DNA of 64,000 nucleotides, from positions 7,501-71,500 of the forward strand of contig JASEVX010000111.1 in NCBI GenBank assembly GCA_031761405.1, written 5' to 3'. The notes under the pieces were generated by a model. It did no database searches. It was not told where the DNA came from and was given only the letters and a program-made list of their open reading frames with translations. Origin of the DNA: Serripes groenlandicus (lineage: Eukaryota; Mollusca; Bivalvia; Cardiida; Cardiidae). Position 1 is the first letter of the stretch, and each line of letters begins with the position of its first letter. Positions 10,535-22,800 of this stretch are shown here, piece by piece. Both the position numbers and the translations under genes were made by a program.

Positions 10535-13368
10535 CAACATATATATATTCTTTATTCCTCCAATAACGAAGAGCATTACAATACATAGAATACAACAGAA
10601 TGCCTAACACATAGTATTATACAAGAGAACAAATGTACACATCACGACAAAAAAATAAAAAAAAGTTCGAACATATAAAAAAGTACATTGAGAAGATTTC
10701 TTTCTCTCAACTTATTGTACTGCTTCATATTTTTATATTTTTATATTTCAAACACTAACTAAGTTACCTACTAAATGAAAGTATACTTATTGAATATAGA
10801 TGAAAGCACTTTTGTTTAAAGGAAAAACACAACAACGGTAATCATTTTTCTAATGAAAAAAGAGAATGTTTCTGATTGCAGGCCTAAGTATAATATAACC
10901 CGCATTCCAGAAGTAAAATGATGAAGTAATGCTGAATTTGAGCTCCCTCCGAGACAAGATGACGAGAAATTACTTTGCAGATTGATGGATGCTTTAGGGA
11001 CGTATAGATAATAATACATAATTTACGAAAACTACCGGCTATATCTTAAGACAGCGTTGAAAACATTGTGATTAAGGGCGAAATTGTTCACTACGAGCAA
11101 TTTCACCTTTTGTCACAATGCTTTAAAATGCCTACTATTGCTGTTGGGTCAAAAGTCGCATAGATGAGTGAAAAGGTCAAAACAACATCGGAAATTAACT
11201 ATATACATACATCACATATCAAACACAAAAGAACATGCACATAACAATGAGGATGGATAATCATACTTAATAACATATTACACATAGTTAAGTCAGACAC
11301 ACACACAAATTCAAAGAGAACTTTTCGACTATAAGATAAGTATTTTTGATTGCATGACTAGATATATGAATAGGTAATGCATGATTGGAATTCTCGTCCG
11401 AAACGAATTGTCGAGAATTCACACTGCATATGAAGGGATGGATATATGGGGATGGGTGAATGGATGGATAAGTGAATTCATGGATAAATGGATGGATGAT
11501 AAGTGGATGGATGGATATATGGATGAATACATGGATGGATTTGTAGATGGACGGCTGGATGGATTAGGTAGATAGGTGCCTGGATGGATAAGTTGATGGA
11601 TTGATATACATTGATTGGTTGGATCGTGGGTGGATGAGTGAGTGACTCACATGGTTTACGCGAATGAACAAAGTAGCTTTGTGTGAGTGAATGAATAAAT
11701 TAATGAGTATTATGTCTAACATAAATGTTAATATAACTACACTAGAAATGTGTATAGTCTCGATAAAGACACCTTGTGTCTATGCTTTTTAAAGGCCACA
11801 GCCACAATAACAGACAACATAACTATTAAGAAAAGCATATCACATAGTTGTTACATGTCCATATACCATCTCATACATATCTCTAGCAACTACCAGCAAA
11901 AGTTTTTTGGATAATGGGACGGTCCGCCTAACAGATCTACGACCTGTCACACAGGCGATTGAGATTTTAGTTCATTGAATACTGCAATACCTGTAACACC
12001 AATGATTGACTTCCACAAATGATACCTAATACTGTTGTTGCAAATGCAGTGAAGTATAAGATGCGCAACTGGGCGTTCCGTCAATAGTGTGCATTTAGAA
12101 CAGATACGAGGTTTTTCAAATGAGAACAGTTTGCATAGTATATAAACTAGCTTCTGTAAATACCTTTTTAACCAGGGGTATTTAGATTGCAGTGTCCAAA
12201 TATAACACGGTCTGTGACTCTTAAATAACGCATCCCACTGACGATGGGATAACTTCGTATTTTTACTTTTGAGTACGGAATCATCAAAGTTATTTATCCG
12301 GATGCGGATAAAAAATTTCCATGCCAGTTTTGATGGAAATACACTTGACTCTTGATATTTGTCAATGTATCCAGTAAGATCGTATTTAGCTAAAATGCCG
12401 TATAAATCAGGGATAATGCCCGAGGTCGTTACCGGATTATTGCCGAACCTAATCAATCGATTAACAAAAAGTGTTTTTGAGAAATAGTGACAAGGTAGTC
12501 TACATAATTGACCAATAAAACACTTCTTATACTCAATTTCTAAAAGGATAGGTTTAATACCAATTGCTGCTCTGGATACCATATTGTTTGAATTTAAAGG
12601 CAATCTTTCAATTACTTTGTAACAGAATGAGTGAGCTCTCTCAAGTTCTGAAATATTTGATGGGGACATCTGACACCATAGTTCACAACCATACGGGGCC
12701 CCCGGCAAAACTATAGCTTTGTACATTTTTATTAATGATGTAGGATTAAAGTCACCCGAATTCATTATGCTAAGCATAGTCTGTCTGATTTTTGCGCATG
12801 AATTACGAATGGAATCCTTAATAGCGCCAAATTTGTCAATAACACAACCAAGATGCGTATACTTAGTCGATTCTGGAATTACATATTTTCCTAAACACCA
12901 GCTTCTATCACTCCTCTCGAATGCTACTCGACTCTCATTGAAAACGAATACGGAACATTTACTGGGAATATATCCAAACCGCCACCTCAACGAGTATCGG
13001 TAACACATATCCATTAAATGTTGAAGGCCCTTTTTCGAGAAACTGATTAGTACCATATCATCAGCAACGGTTGGACATGCCGCATTCATCCCATATATAC
13101 ACATTCCATGCTGAGATAACTCGATCTCCTTAATAAGCCCATCGATAAACAGTAAATACAGCAGGGGGTAACTTTTCCTGCCTTGCCTAGTGTCCTGCTT
13201 CAAATAGACGAATTCAGACATATGTGTGCCATTAAGGACACAACTTGACATAGAACTGTACATGCTTATAAAAGTGTTTAAGACTCCATCATCGATGCCA
13301 AACTGTTGCATCTTAAAGAAGAGCCCGTTATGCCAAACTCTATCAAATGCTTGTCTCAAGTTTTTCAA
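10535..13368 (-). mobile_element. 5'-truncated LINE with open reverse transcriptase frame
   Basis: The same LINE as at 2.4-5.1 kb, but with one open frame of 473 codons (13368 to 11947). It begins at a TTG codon at the truncation point, not at a real start. Visible in order: LRQAFDRVWHNGL (RT motif A), DTRQG (G to D in the usual GTRQG), VADDMVLIS (catalytic DD kept), LPGAPYGCELW, and a terminal C-x2-C...H-x4-C knuckle (ICSKC ... HLILHC). The endonuclease and the RT fingers are missing, so it cannot act alone. The 3' region runs about 1.4 kb to AATAAAG and an AT run near 10535. Confidence 0.85.
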
Positions 13369-13850
13369 TGGATCGGATTAATTTGAAAAATCTTGGTAGA
13401 AGGTCCCCGAAGGAACATTTGTGCCAAATTATCTTTAAATCTTTTTGGACAAGATTTTTTTTTAATTTTACAATGCACATATAAGGACAAGCTCCGCCCC
13501 CTGTCGGCCATGTTTTTCAACGGATGTTTTAACAATGCACATATAAGGAAAACAAGCTCTGCCCGCTGGCGGCCATGTTTTTCAACGGACGGAAATATTT
13601 GAACAATCTTGGTAAAGGGTGCTCCAAGGAACATTTGTGCAAAATCATTTTCAAATCGGGCCAAAACTTTTGGACAAGAAGATTTTTAAAGTTTTGACAA
13701 TGCACATATAAGGAAAACAAGCTCCGCCCCCTGGCAGCCATGTTTTTCAACGGATCGTAAATATTTGAACAATCTTGGTAAAGGGTGCCCCAAGGAACAT
13801 TTGTGCAAAATAACTTTCAAATTGGGCAAGTACTTGGTAAGGTGAAGTTG
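13369..13850. repeat. 167-bp array fragment in block B
   Basis: Three to four imperfect units of the GGCGGCCATGTTTTTCAACGG array, continuous with the LINE truncation point as in copy A. Confidence 0.8.
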
Positions 13851-14294
13851 GTGTCTAGTGTCTAGTATCTAGTATCATTTATCATAAATGATACTGGCAA
13901 CCAGAATCTAGTTTCGTTTATCATAAACGACGCTGGTAACTAGACACTAGTGTCGTTTAAGGAACTAGATCTAACTTTTACTTTCTTCAACATAGTTTTC
14001 AGAATCAATTTACGGACTCCAGTGTCGTTTAACACTAAACGACACTGGCAACCAGACACTAGTATCTTAAGGAAGTAGATATATAATTTTCAATTTTCAG
14101 ACTCAAGTGTCGTTTAACACTAAACGTCACTGGCAACCAGACACTAGTGTCATTTAAGGAACTAGATATATAATTTTCAATTTTCAGACTCCAGTGTCTT
14201 TTAACACTAAACGACACTGGCAACCAGACACTAGTATTGTTTAAGGAACTAGATATATAATTTTCAATTTTCAGATTCCAGTGTCGTTTAACAC
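13850..14294 (+). repeat. Truncated foldback arm in block B
   Basis: The special outer unit and about three 87-bp satellite units, cut at CGTTTAACAC, where the right 144-bp direct repeat begins. Centre and right arm are absent. Confidence 0.85.
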
Positions 14295-14295
14295 G

Positions 14296-14439
14296 TTAAG
14301 TTGAGGTGAATAATAATATGTTCATCATTGCATTCTGAATCCTCATGAGTACACAATACCCCTGTTTACATTTTTTAAGGCTGGTTTTAAAGCATAAACA
14401 GGCTGTGGATTGTGATTCTTGTCGGAAATGGCAACATCG
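14296..14439 (+). repeat. 144-bp direct repeat, right copy
   Basis: Second copy of 9616-9759, continuing without a break into the complete PHD-like exon and its donor site, so this side joins the original locus. Confidence 0.85.
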
Positions 14440-14456
14440 TGGCTGTGGCAACACAG
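14402..14456 (+). CDS. PHD-like zinc-finger exon
   Basis: A 55-bp exon with acceptor ATAAACAG (AG at 14400-14401) and donor AG|GTAAAT at 14457. It codes AVDCDSCRKWQHRGCGNT plus one base. The C-x2-C-x2-WxHR-xC pattern is the metal-binding core of a PHD-like finger. In bivalve proteins of the PHD/FLYWCH/MULE kind, a CDxCxxWQHRxC segment lies upstream of a FLYWCH finger (from memory of the family), and a FLYWCH relic lies on the same strand at 27.4 kb. Neighbouring exons of the finger (the second half with W-x-C) were not found. It may belong to a host gene or to a domesticated or decayed MULE. Confidence 0.55.
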
Positions 14457-14955
14457 GTAAATGTTTTTGTTATTTTGAGAATTTCCGTTTTTGCCTATAA
14501 TAAGCATTTGATGTTCGAAATAATATATTTACCAGAATTTTTTTGATTTTTGTTTGTGTCCAGTGGAGGATTAAAATGCTAAGTTAAATATTTATGAGTA
14601 AATAATATGTATATATTTTATGTGTTATTCATGTATGTAAATTCACAGTCACGTTAATAAACAATGTAATTCATAAAAACATGTTTTAGATCAATTTATA
14701 ATAGTTATCAAATGTCCGATCACGATTTATTGTGTTATTCAGGTATGTAAATTCACAGATGTCACATTAAACAAGATTAACAAGAAGGCCAATTGATAGT
14801 AAATTAGTAGCAATTATTTAACTGCAAATATCTGGAAAATTTTATCAGGGAGTGCAAATGAAACTGAAAGGAGTGGACACTTCTCAAGAAACAGCTTATC
14901 AGTAAAGGCCAATTATATCTTGAAATCTAACAAGAACTTTAATAAGAATGGAATT
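14457..14955. other. Low-copy intronic-looking sequence
   Basis: AT-rich with no open frame of note. It contains an imperfect internal direct repeat (TGTGTTATTCATGTATGTAA near 14620 and its variant near 14733, both followed by AATTCACAG). Confidence 0.4.
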
Positions 14956-15836
14956 TTAAAGTTTTTGTCATTTCGCACCTTTCCTGATGCCGCCTTGCTG
15001 CCCTGTTTTTCAACGAAATCAATATGGCTTCAACAGTTTATTTAGAGGGTCACTTAAGAAACATTTCTACCAAATTATCTTGCAATCGCACAAGTAGATT
15101 ATGGAGGAAAAGGATTTTAAAATTTGGGTATTTTTCTCACTTTCTGATGCCGCAGCAACCAAAGTTCTCAATGGAATTTAAATCTTTGAACAATTTTGAA
15201 AGAGGACCACCAAAGGAACATTCTTGTGATGTTTTGTGGAAATTGGTCTATTGGAATGGTAGGAGTTGGTTGTCATTTGTAGCTAAAAGTTCAATTTACC
15301 CTTTTTGTGATGACGTCTGGTTGATATGATTGTGTAACCAATCAAAACGGCTTAAACAAATTAAATAGAGGATCATTACAGTAAGATTCGTATTATATTT
15401 TCTTAAAATCAGACAAGCATTTGCATAAAAATGGAATTTTCAAATTTTGTCATTTTGCCCCTTTTTTGATGCCGCCTGACTGCCATGTTTTTCGACCAAT
15501 CAGTATGGCTTGAACAATTTTTATAGAGGGTCACCCAATAAACATTTCTACCAAATTATATTTGAATCTGACAGGCAGATTCGGAGGAGAAGATTTTTAA
15601 AGGTTGGACCTTTTGCCCCCTTTCTGATGCCGCAGCAACCAAAGTTCTCAATGGACTTTAAATCTTTGAACAACTTTGAAAGAGGCCAACCAGAGGAACA
15701 GTCCTGTGATGTTTCACAGAAATTGTCCTTGGGAGTTTGGGAGGAGATGATGTTTAAAGCTAAAAGTTAACGCCGGACGGATGCCGGATGACGGACAAAA
15801 AGTGATCAGAATAGCTCACCTTAGGTGATCTAAAAA
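14956..15836 (+). repeat. Tandem-repeat element, GATGCCGCAGCAACC type
   Basis: Units with GATGCCGC, CCATGTTTTTCGACCAATCA, TATGGCTTGAACA and TTTGAACAACTTTGAAAGAGG. The 3' end reads GATCAGAATAGCTCACCTTA then GGTGATCTAAAAA, where the hairpin loop seen at 1538-1555 has been lost. 15500-15836 is the paralogue of 1208-1566. The 5' end is not recognisable. Confidence 0.7.
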
Positions 15837-15860
15837 CAAGCGTATTCATGATTTAATTAA

Positions 15861-16077
15861 CCCTTTCCCCCATACGACAATTATACAGCAGAAGACTTTG
15901 AACTTATTCTGTAAAAACATAGAAAATCTCCATAATGGATAACTTATGACAAAAAGTGGAAAACATTGTGGCAAAAGGAGAAATTGCACGTTTTGTGCAA
16001 TTTCTTCTTTTGTCATTATGTTTTCAAAAATCCATCTGCTGCAGAGGCGTCAAAAAGCGTCTATATGAGGGAAAGGG
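15861..16077. mobile_element. TTAA-flanked MITE (copy C block)
   Basis: Full-length paralogue of 1599-1815 with TTAA on both sides. Confidence 0.85.
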
Positions 16078-16873
16078 TTAAAACAGCACTCTGAGAAACA
16101 ATTAAAAGCCAATCTGTTAACACCTTTGTCAAACATAACACATTGTTATTATAACAAAAGTTGGATGAAATGACATAAAAAACATTAAACTAATCTTTTT
16201 TAACAAGTACAATACCACCAAATAATTTGAAATACATTTTGCAAACATATATAATATGATTAGATTTAGGTTATCTGTTATAAATGACACAAGGGTACGA
16301 AACAACCGAAAATGACAGGGTATAAAATAACTAGGGTACGAGACAACCGAAAATGACAGGGTACAATAACGAAGAGCATTACAATACATAGAATACAAAC
16401 AGAATGCCTAACACATAGAATTATACAAGAGAACAAATGTACACATCACGACAAAAAAATAAAAAAAAGTTCGAACATATAAAAAAGTACAATGAGACGA
16501 TTTCTTTTGCGTACCCACAACAAAGGTTTGGCGGGTCAAATTAGGCTTTGAGAACTTGCAAAACGCCCCTTATCTAGAGCTCTCAACTTATTGTACTACT
16601 TCATATTTTTATATTTCAAACACTAAGTTACCTACTAAATGAAAGTATATATATAATATGATTATATTTAGGTTATCTGTTATAAATGACACAAGGGTAC
16701 GAAACAACCGAAAACGACAGGGTATAAAATAACTAGGGTACGAGACAACCGAAAATGACAGGGTACAAAATAACTAGGGTACGAAGTAACTGTCTCCCGT
16801 TACAGATGCGTCTGCAGGTTGGAAAGGGTTAGGTGGCAACAATTTGAGAACCTGCTATCAGGGCCTAGTTTAA

Positions 16874-17093
16874 CCCTTTCCCATATACAATAAATCTGCA
16901 GCAGACGACTTTGAAAACATGCACTCAAAAACATAGAAGATCTCTATAAATAAAGTTATAATTACTGAAACAAGTTAAAAACATTGTGGCAAAGGATAAA
17001 TTGATTGTTTTGAGCAATTTATCTTTTATTCACAATGTTTTCAAAAGTCGTCTGCTGCAGAAGCATCAGAATACATCAACAAGTGGGAAAGGG
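16874..17093. mobile_element. TTAA-flanked MITE, complete
   Basis: 220 bp, CCCTTTCCC...GGGAAAGGG, TTAA at 16870-16873 and 17094-17097. Central hairpin GATAAATTGATTGTTTTGAG / CAATTTATC. In blocks A and B only its first 30 or so bases remain (about 2212 and 10396). Confidence 0.85.
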
Positions 17094-17433
17094 TTAAGGA
17101 CAACTGGTATTCACTCAAACATTTCTCTTACTACCGACTTTCACCCTATGTTATGGACACTCAAACGAATCATCTCCTGACAAATTAGGGACTGAATTCA
17201 ATCTTTTTTTCCCACTAGTGGCTACAAAACTGTTGAAATACATTCCCCAGGCACCCACATAAAACAAATTTGCAGCAGACATCTTTGAAAACAAATTGGG
17301 AAAAAAAGACAAATTTGTCTGATTGAAAGTATAATTATTTAATAATGTTGAAAACATTGTGGCAAACAGAGAAATTGATCTTTTAGTTTTCAAATGTTGC
17401 CTGCCAGAGACAAGCCAAAACGCGTATTTAAAT

Positions 17434-17635
17434 GCAGATCTAGAAAAGGGCATTTTTCAAATTCTAAAATCCTTATTTGACATTCAAACCCATTGTTGTG
17501 GGTATTTAAAAGAATTGCCTCAGTGAGACGATTCTACCGAGTACCCACAAAATAGATTTTGGTTGATCACTGAGAGAAATATTGTGGGGAAAAGACCTTT
17601 TCACTCCCTCTTATCTAGTCCTCTGCAAGTTGGAA
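17434..17635. repeat. Palindromic GTGGGTAC repeat
   Basis: Contains TTGTGGGTATTTAAAAGAAT and its near complement GATTCTACCGAGTACCCACA around CCTCAGTGAGAC, so about 60 bp can fold on itself. Related copies: 2243-2360, 10430-10530, 27865-27973, 29122-29287 and 52870-53030. The best copy (29122-29287) has AGATAAG / CTTATC ends, so it is probably another MITE family. Confidence 0.65.
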
Positions 17636-18323
17636 AGTGTTGAGCTTATATAACTGGATCATACATAATAGTAAATAATATCCTCTTTATATTCTAAACA
17701 AGACCTGTCGGAGGACAGCATGCTCGACTATTCCACTGCTTATTTAAGTTACTGAGATAATGGACTCTAATGTAGTTGCATGCAAAACATTAACCACAAT
17801 ATCTTAAAGGGTGATAATTTGCATTATATGCAGGATAGAGTTATTTAACTTGATTATTTTAATAGGTGTGATGGTTAGGAAGGCAATGGAATGCCTCAAG
17901 TAGTTAATAAGATATGGACTCTTAATGTAGTTGCACGCAAACCTTTAACCATAATTTCTAAGTAAAAAAACGGCAACAATTTGCACCATATGCAGGATAG
18001 AGTTATCTTAATTGGTTGTGTTTATAGTTGTGAAATTGGGAAAGGTTGTATAAAGTTTCAATACAATGCTTCAAGTTGTTAATGAGATTACACTTTAAAT
18101 GCAAAACTTAATCCAGAATTTCTAAGTCCAAAAAGGGCCATAACTTGCATAAAATGCTGGATAGTTATTGTACTTGATTGTTTACATAGGTGTGATGATT
18201 TGGAAGGGCTGTATAAAGTTCAATGCAATGCATGAAGTAGTTACTAAGATATGGTATCTTAATGTAGTTGCATGCAAAACTTTAACCAGAATTTATAAGT
18301 CCAAAAAGGGCCATAACTTGAAT

Positions 18324-19688
18324 ACAAGAGGGCCATGATGGCCCTATATCGCTCACCTGATTTAATAGAACTTCAATAGTTTTCAAAGTTTTTACTATTT
18401 TTAGGCCAATACTTTTGGACAAGAATATTTTTAAAGTTTTAACAATGCACATATAAGGAAAACAAGCTCCGCCCCATGGCGGCCATGTTTTTAAACGGAT
18501 CAAAAATATTTGAACAATCTTCGTAAAGGGTGCCCCAAGGAACATTTGTGCAAAATAATTTTTAAATCGGGCCAGTATTTTTGGACAAGAAGATTTTTAA
18601 AGTTTTAACAATGCACGTATAAGGAAAACAAGCTCCGCCCCCTGGCCGCCATGTTTTTCAACGGATTGGAAGTATTTGTACAATCTTGGTAAAGGGTGCC
18701 CCAAAGAACATTTGTGCAAAATAATTTTTAAATCGGGCCAGTTCTTTTGGACAAGAAGATTTTTAAAGTTTTAACAATGCACATGTAAGGAAAACTAGCT
18801 CCGCCCCCTGGCGGCCATGTTTTTCAATGGATCGGAAATATTTGAACAATCTTGGTAAAGGGTGCCCTAAAGGAACATTTGTGCAAAATAATTTTTAAAT
18901 TGGGCCAGTACTTTTGGACAAGAAGATTTTTAAAGTTTTGACAATGCACGTATAAGGAAAACAAGCTCCGCCCCCTGGCCGCCATGTTTTTCAACGGATC
19001 AAAAATATTTGAACAATCTTGGTAAAGGGTGCACCAAGGAACATTTGTGCAAAATTATTTTCAAATCGGCCCAGTACTTTTGGACAAGAAGATTTTTCAA
19101 AGTTTAAACAATGCACATATAAGGAAAACAGGCTCCGTCCCCTGGCGGCCATGTTTTTCAACGGATTGGAAATATTTGAACAATCTTGGTAAAGAGTCTC
19201 CCAAGGAACATTTGTGCAAAATAATTTTCAAATCGGGCCAGTACTTTTGGACAAGAAGATTTTTAAAGTTTTAACAATGCACATATAAGGAAAATAAGCT
19301 ACGCCCACTGGTGGCCATGTTTTTGAACGGATCGGAAATATTTGAACAATCTTGGTAGAGGGTACCCCAAGGAACATTTGTGCAAAATAATTTTCAAATC
19401 GGGCCAGTACTTTTGGACAAGAAGATTTTTTAAGATTTGGCAATTTTCCCCTTTTCTGATGCCGCAGCAACCAAAGTTCTACTTGGAATTAATTTCTTTG
19501 AACAACTTTGAAAGAGAACTACCTAAGGACCATTCCTTTGAAGTTATTTTGATATCTTTCCATTGGTTTAGTAGGAGAAGTCATTTGTAGGAAATTGTTA
19601 ACAGACGCTGACGACGACGACGACGGACGCCGGACGGTGAGTGATCACAAAAGCTCACCTTGCACTTCGTGCTCAGGTGAGCTAAAAA
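18324..19688 (+). mobile_element. Nested tandem-repeat element (167-bp family)
   Basis: Complete. 5' dyad GAGGGCCATGATGGCCCT then CGCTCACCTGA. Six to seven 167-bp units with GGCGGCCATG. A unique 3' segment (GATGCCGCAGCAACC), a GACG-rich run, the hairpin CACCTTGCACTTCGTGC, and CAGGTGAGCTAAAAA. It sits inside a 176-bp unit between CATAACTTGAAT and AATGCAGGATAG, which are contiguous (as CATAACTTGCATAAAATGCA) in neighbouring units. Confidence 0.9.
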
Positions 19689-19839
19689 TGCAGGATAGAG
19701 TTATTTAACTTGAAAATCAACATAGGTGTGATAGTTGGATAGGGTTGAATAAAGTTTCAAAGCAATACATGAAGTAAATACTAGGATATCGACTCTTAAT
19801 GTAGTTGCATGCAAAACTTTAACCAAATTTCTAGTTAAA

Positions 19840-22800
19840 AGAAGAGGCCCAAGAGGTCCAGTATCGCTCCACAGCCATAAGGCAAAAATCAAATCTCCAA
19901 ACAGCCCTGCCCCCTAGTGGCCATATTTTTGACCAACCACCATGGCTTAAAGGAATCTTGTAGAGTGTCACCCAAGGAATGTTTCTGCAAAATTATTTGA
20001 AAATCGGCCTGACACTTTCGGAGGAGAGGATTTTTTAAATTTTCACTATGGTCATATAGAGCAAAATAGCCCCGCCCTCTGGTGGCCATATTTTTCAACC
20101 AATCAACATGGCTTGAAGGAATCTGATAGAGGGTCACCCAATGAACATTTCTACAAAATTATTTGAAAATCAGCTGAACACTTTCGGAGAAGATGATTTT
20201 TTAAGTTTACACTATAGCTATATAAGCCAAAATAGCCCCGACCCTGGCGGCCATGTTTTTCCACCAATCAATATTTCTTGAAGGAATCTAATAAAGGGTC
20301 ACCCAAGGAACATTTCTACAAAATTATTTGAAAATCAGCCTGACACTTTCGGAGGAGAAGATTTTTTAAGTTCTCTCTTTAGCCGTATAAGGCAAAATAG
20401 CCCCGCCCTCTGGTGGCCATGTTTTTTAACCAATCAACATGGCTTGAAGGAATCTGATAGTGGGTCACCCAAGGAACATTTCTACAAAATTATTTGAAAA
20501 TCTGCTCAACACTTTCAGAAGAAGATTTTTTAAGTTTTCACTATGGTCATATAAAGCAAAGTAGCCCTGCCCTCTGGCGACCATGTTTTTCGACCAATCA
20601 ACATTTCTTGAAGGAATCTAATAAAGGGTCACCCAAGGAACATTTCTACAAAATTATTTAAAAATCTGCCAACCAGTTTGGGAGAAGAAGAATTTTGAAG
20701 TTTTTTTCATTTTGTTGCCATGGAAACCAGAATTCTGCATGGATCCAAAAAAATTGAAGGAAATCCGGTGTGGTCATTTAGAGGATGCTTTCTGTGAAGT
20801 TTCATCCCAATTGACCCACTGGTTACTGAGGAGAAGAAGTTGACGCATGACGCACGATGCACGACGTATGACGTACGACGCACGCCGGACGCCGGACAAA
20901 AGGCGATCACAATAACTCACCTTGAGCAATGCTCAGGCGAGCTAAAAACAGGCTCCGCCCCCTGGCGGGCATGTTTTTCAACCAATCGGAAATATTTGAA
21001 CAATCTTGGTAAAGGGTGCCCCAATGAACATTTGTGCAAAATAATTTTCAAATCGGGCCAGCACTTTTGGACAAGAAGATTTTTAAAGTTTTAACAATGG
21101 ACGTATAAGGAAAACAAGCTTCGCCCCCTGGCGGCCATGTTTTTCAACAGATCGGAAATATTTGAACAATCTTGGTAAAGGGTGCCCCAATGAACATTTG
21201 TGGAAAATAATTTTCAAATCGGGCCAGTACTTTTGGACAAGAAGATTTTTAAAGTTTTAACAATGGACGTATAAGGAAAACAAGCTTCGCCCCCTGGCGG
21301 CCATGTTTTTCAACGGATCGGAAATATTTGAACAATCTTGGTAAAGGGTGCCACAAGGAGCATTTGTGCAAAATAATTTTCAAATTGGGCCAGTACTTTT
21401 GGACAAGAAGATTTTTTTAAAATTTTAACAATGCACATATAAGGAAAACATGCTCCACCCCCTGGCGGCCATGTTTTTTCAACGGATCGGAAATATTTGA
21501 ACAATCTTGGTAAAGGGTGCCCCAATGAACATTTGTGGAAAATAATTTTCAAATCAGGCCAGTACTTTTGGACAAGAAGATTTTTAAAGTTTTAACAATG
21601 TACTTATAAGGAAAACAAGCTTCGCCCCCTGACGGCCATGTTTTTCAACGGATCGGAAATATTTGAACAATCTTGGTAAAGGGTGCCCCAAGGAGCATTT
21701 GTGCAAAATAATTTTCAAATTGGGCCAGCACTTTTGGACAAGAAGATTTTTTTAAAATTTTAACAATGCACATATAAGGAAAACATGCTCCACCCCCTGG
21801 CGGCCATGTTTTTTCAACCGATCGGAAATATTTGAACAATCTTGGTAAAGGGTGCCCCAATGAACATTTGTGGAAAATAATTTTCAAATCGGGCCAGTAC
21901 TTTTGGACAAGAAGATTTTTTAAGTTTTAACAATGCACATATAAGGAAAACAAGCTCCGCCCCCTGGCGGCCATGTTTTTCAACGGATCGGAAATATTTG
22001 AACAATCTTGGTAAAGGGTGCCCCTAGGAACATTTGTGCAAAATAATTTTCAAATCGGGCCGGTACTTTTTGACAAGAAGATTTTAAAATTTGAACAATG
22101 CACATATAAGGAAAACAGACTCCGCCCCCTGGCAGCCATGTTTTTCAACCGATCAGAAATATTTGAACAATCTTGGTAAAGGGTGCCCCAATGAACATTT
22201 GTGGAAAATAATTTTCAAATCGGGCCAGTACTTTTGGACAAGAAGATTTTTAAAGTTTTAACAATGGACGTATAAGGAAAACAAGCTTCGCCCCCTGGCG
22301 GCCATGTTTTTCAACGGATCGGAAATATTTGAACAATCTTGGTAAAGGGTGCCCCAAGGAACATTTGTGCAAAATAATTTTCAAATTGGGCCAGTACTTT
22401 TGGACAAGAAGATTTTTAAAATTTTAACAATGCACATATAAGGAAGACATGCTCCACCCCCTTGCGGCCATGTTTTTTCAAGCCGATCGGAATATTTGAA
22501 CAATTTGGTAAGGGTGCCAATGAACATTCTGTGGAAAATATTTTTAACAATCGGGGCCCCAGTACTTTTGGAAAGATGAATTTATCTCACTTGACAAGAG
22601 ATTTTTAACATTTTAACAGCACATATAAGGAAAACAAGCTCCGCCCCCTGGCGGCCATGTTTTTCACTGATCGGAAATATTTGAACAATCTTGGTAAAGG
22701 GTGCCCCTAGGAATATTTGTGCAAAATAATTTTCAAATCGGGCCAGTACTTTTTGACAAGAAGATTTTTAAAATTTGAACAATGCACATATAAGGAAAAC

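Larger units (their letters stand above)
9761..14294. repeat. Duplicated block, copy B
   Basis: Paralogue of 1609-6020, starting inside the left end of the TTAA MITE and ending inside a foldback-arm unit, so its ends are not transposon ends. It lies exactly between two 144-bp direct repeats of host sequence. It contains the longest LINE frame, an expanded GGAT repeat (11430-11640) and the truncated foldback arm (13850-14294). Confidence 0.85.
15840..17640. repeat. Duplicated block, copy C (rearranged)
   Basis: Matches the first part of blocks A and B but is shuffled. The minisatellite and flanking sequence occur twice (16260-16360 and 16640-16800), and the LINE is absent. C keeps 530 bp (16906-17433) that A and B lack. 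In A and B the join is at a shared GCAG (CAGCAG|ATCTAGAAAAG), so A and B derive from a C-like ancestor by deletion at a 4-bp microhomology. Confidence 0.75.
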
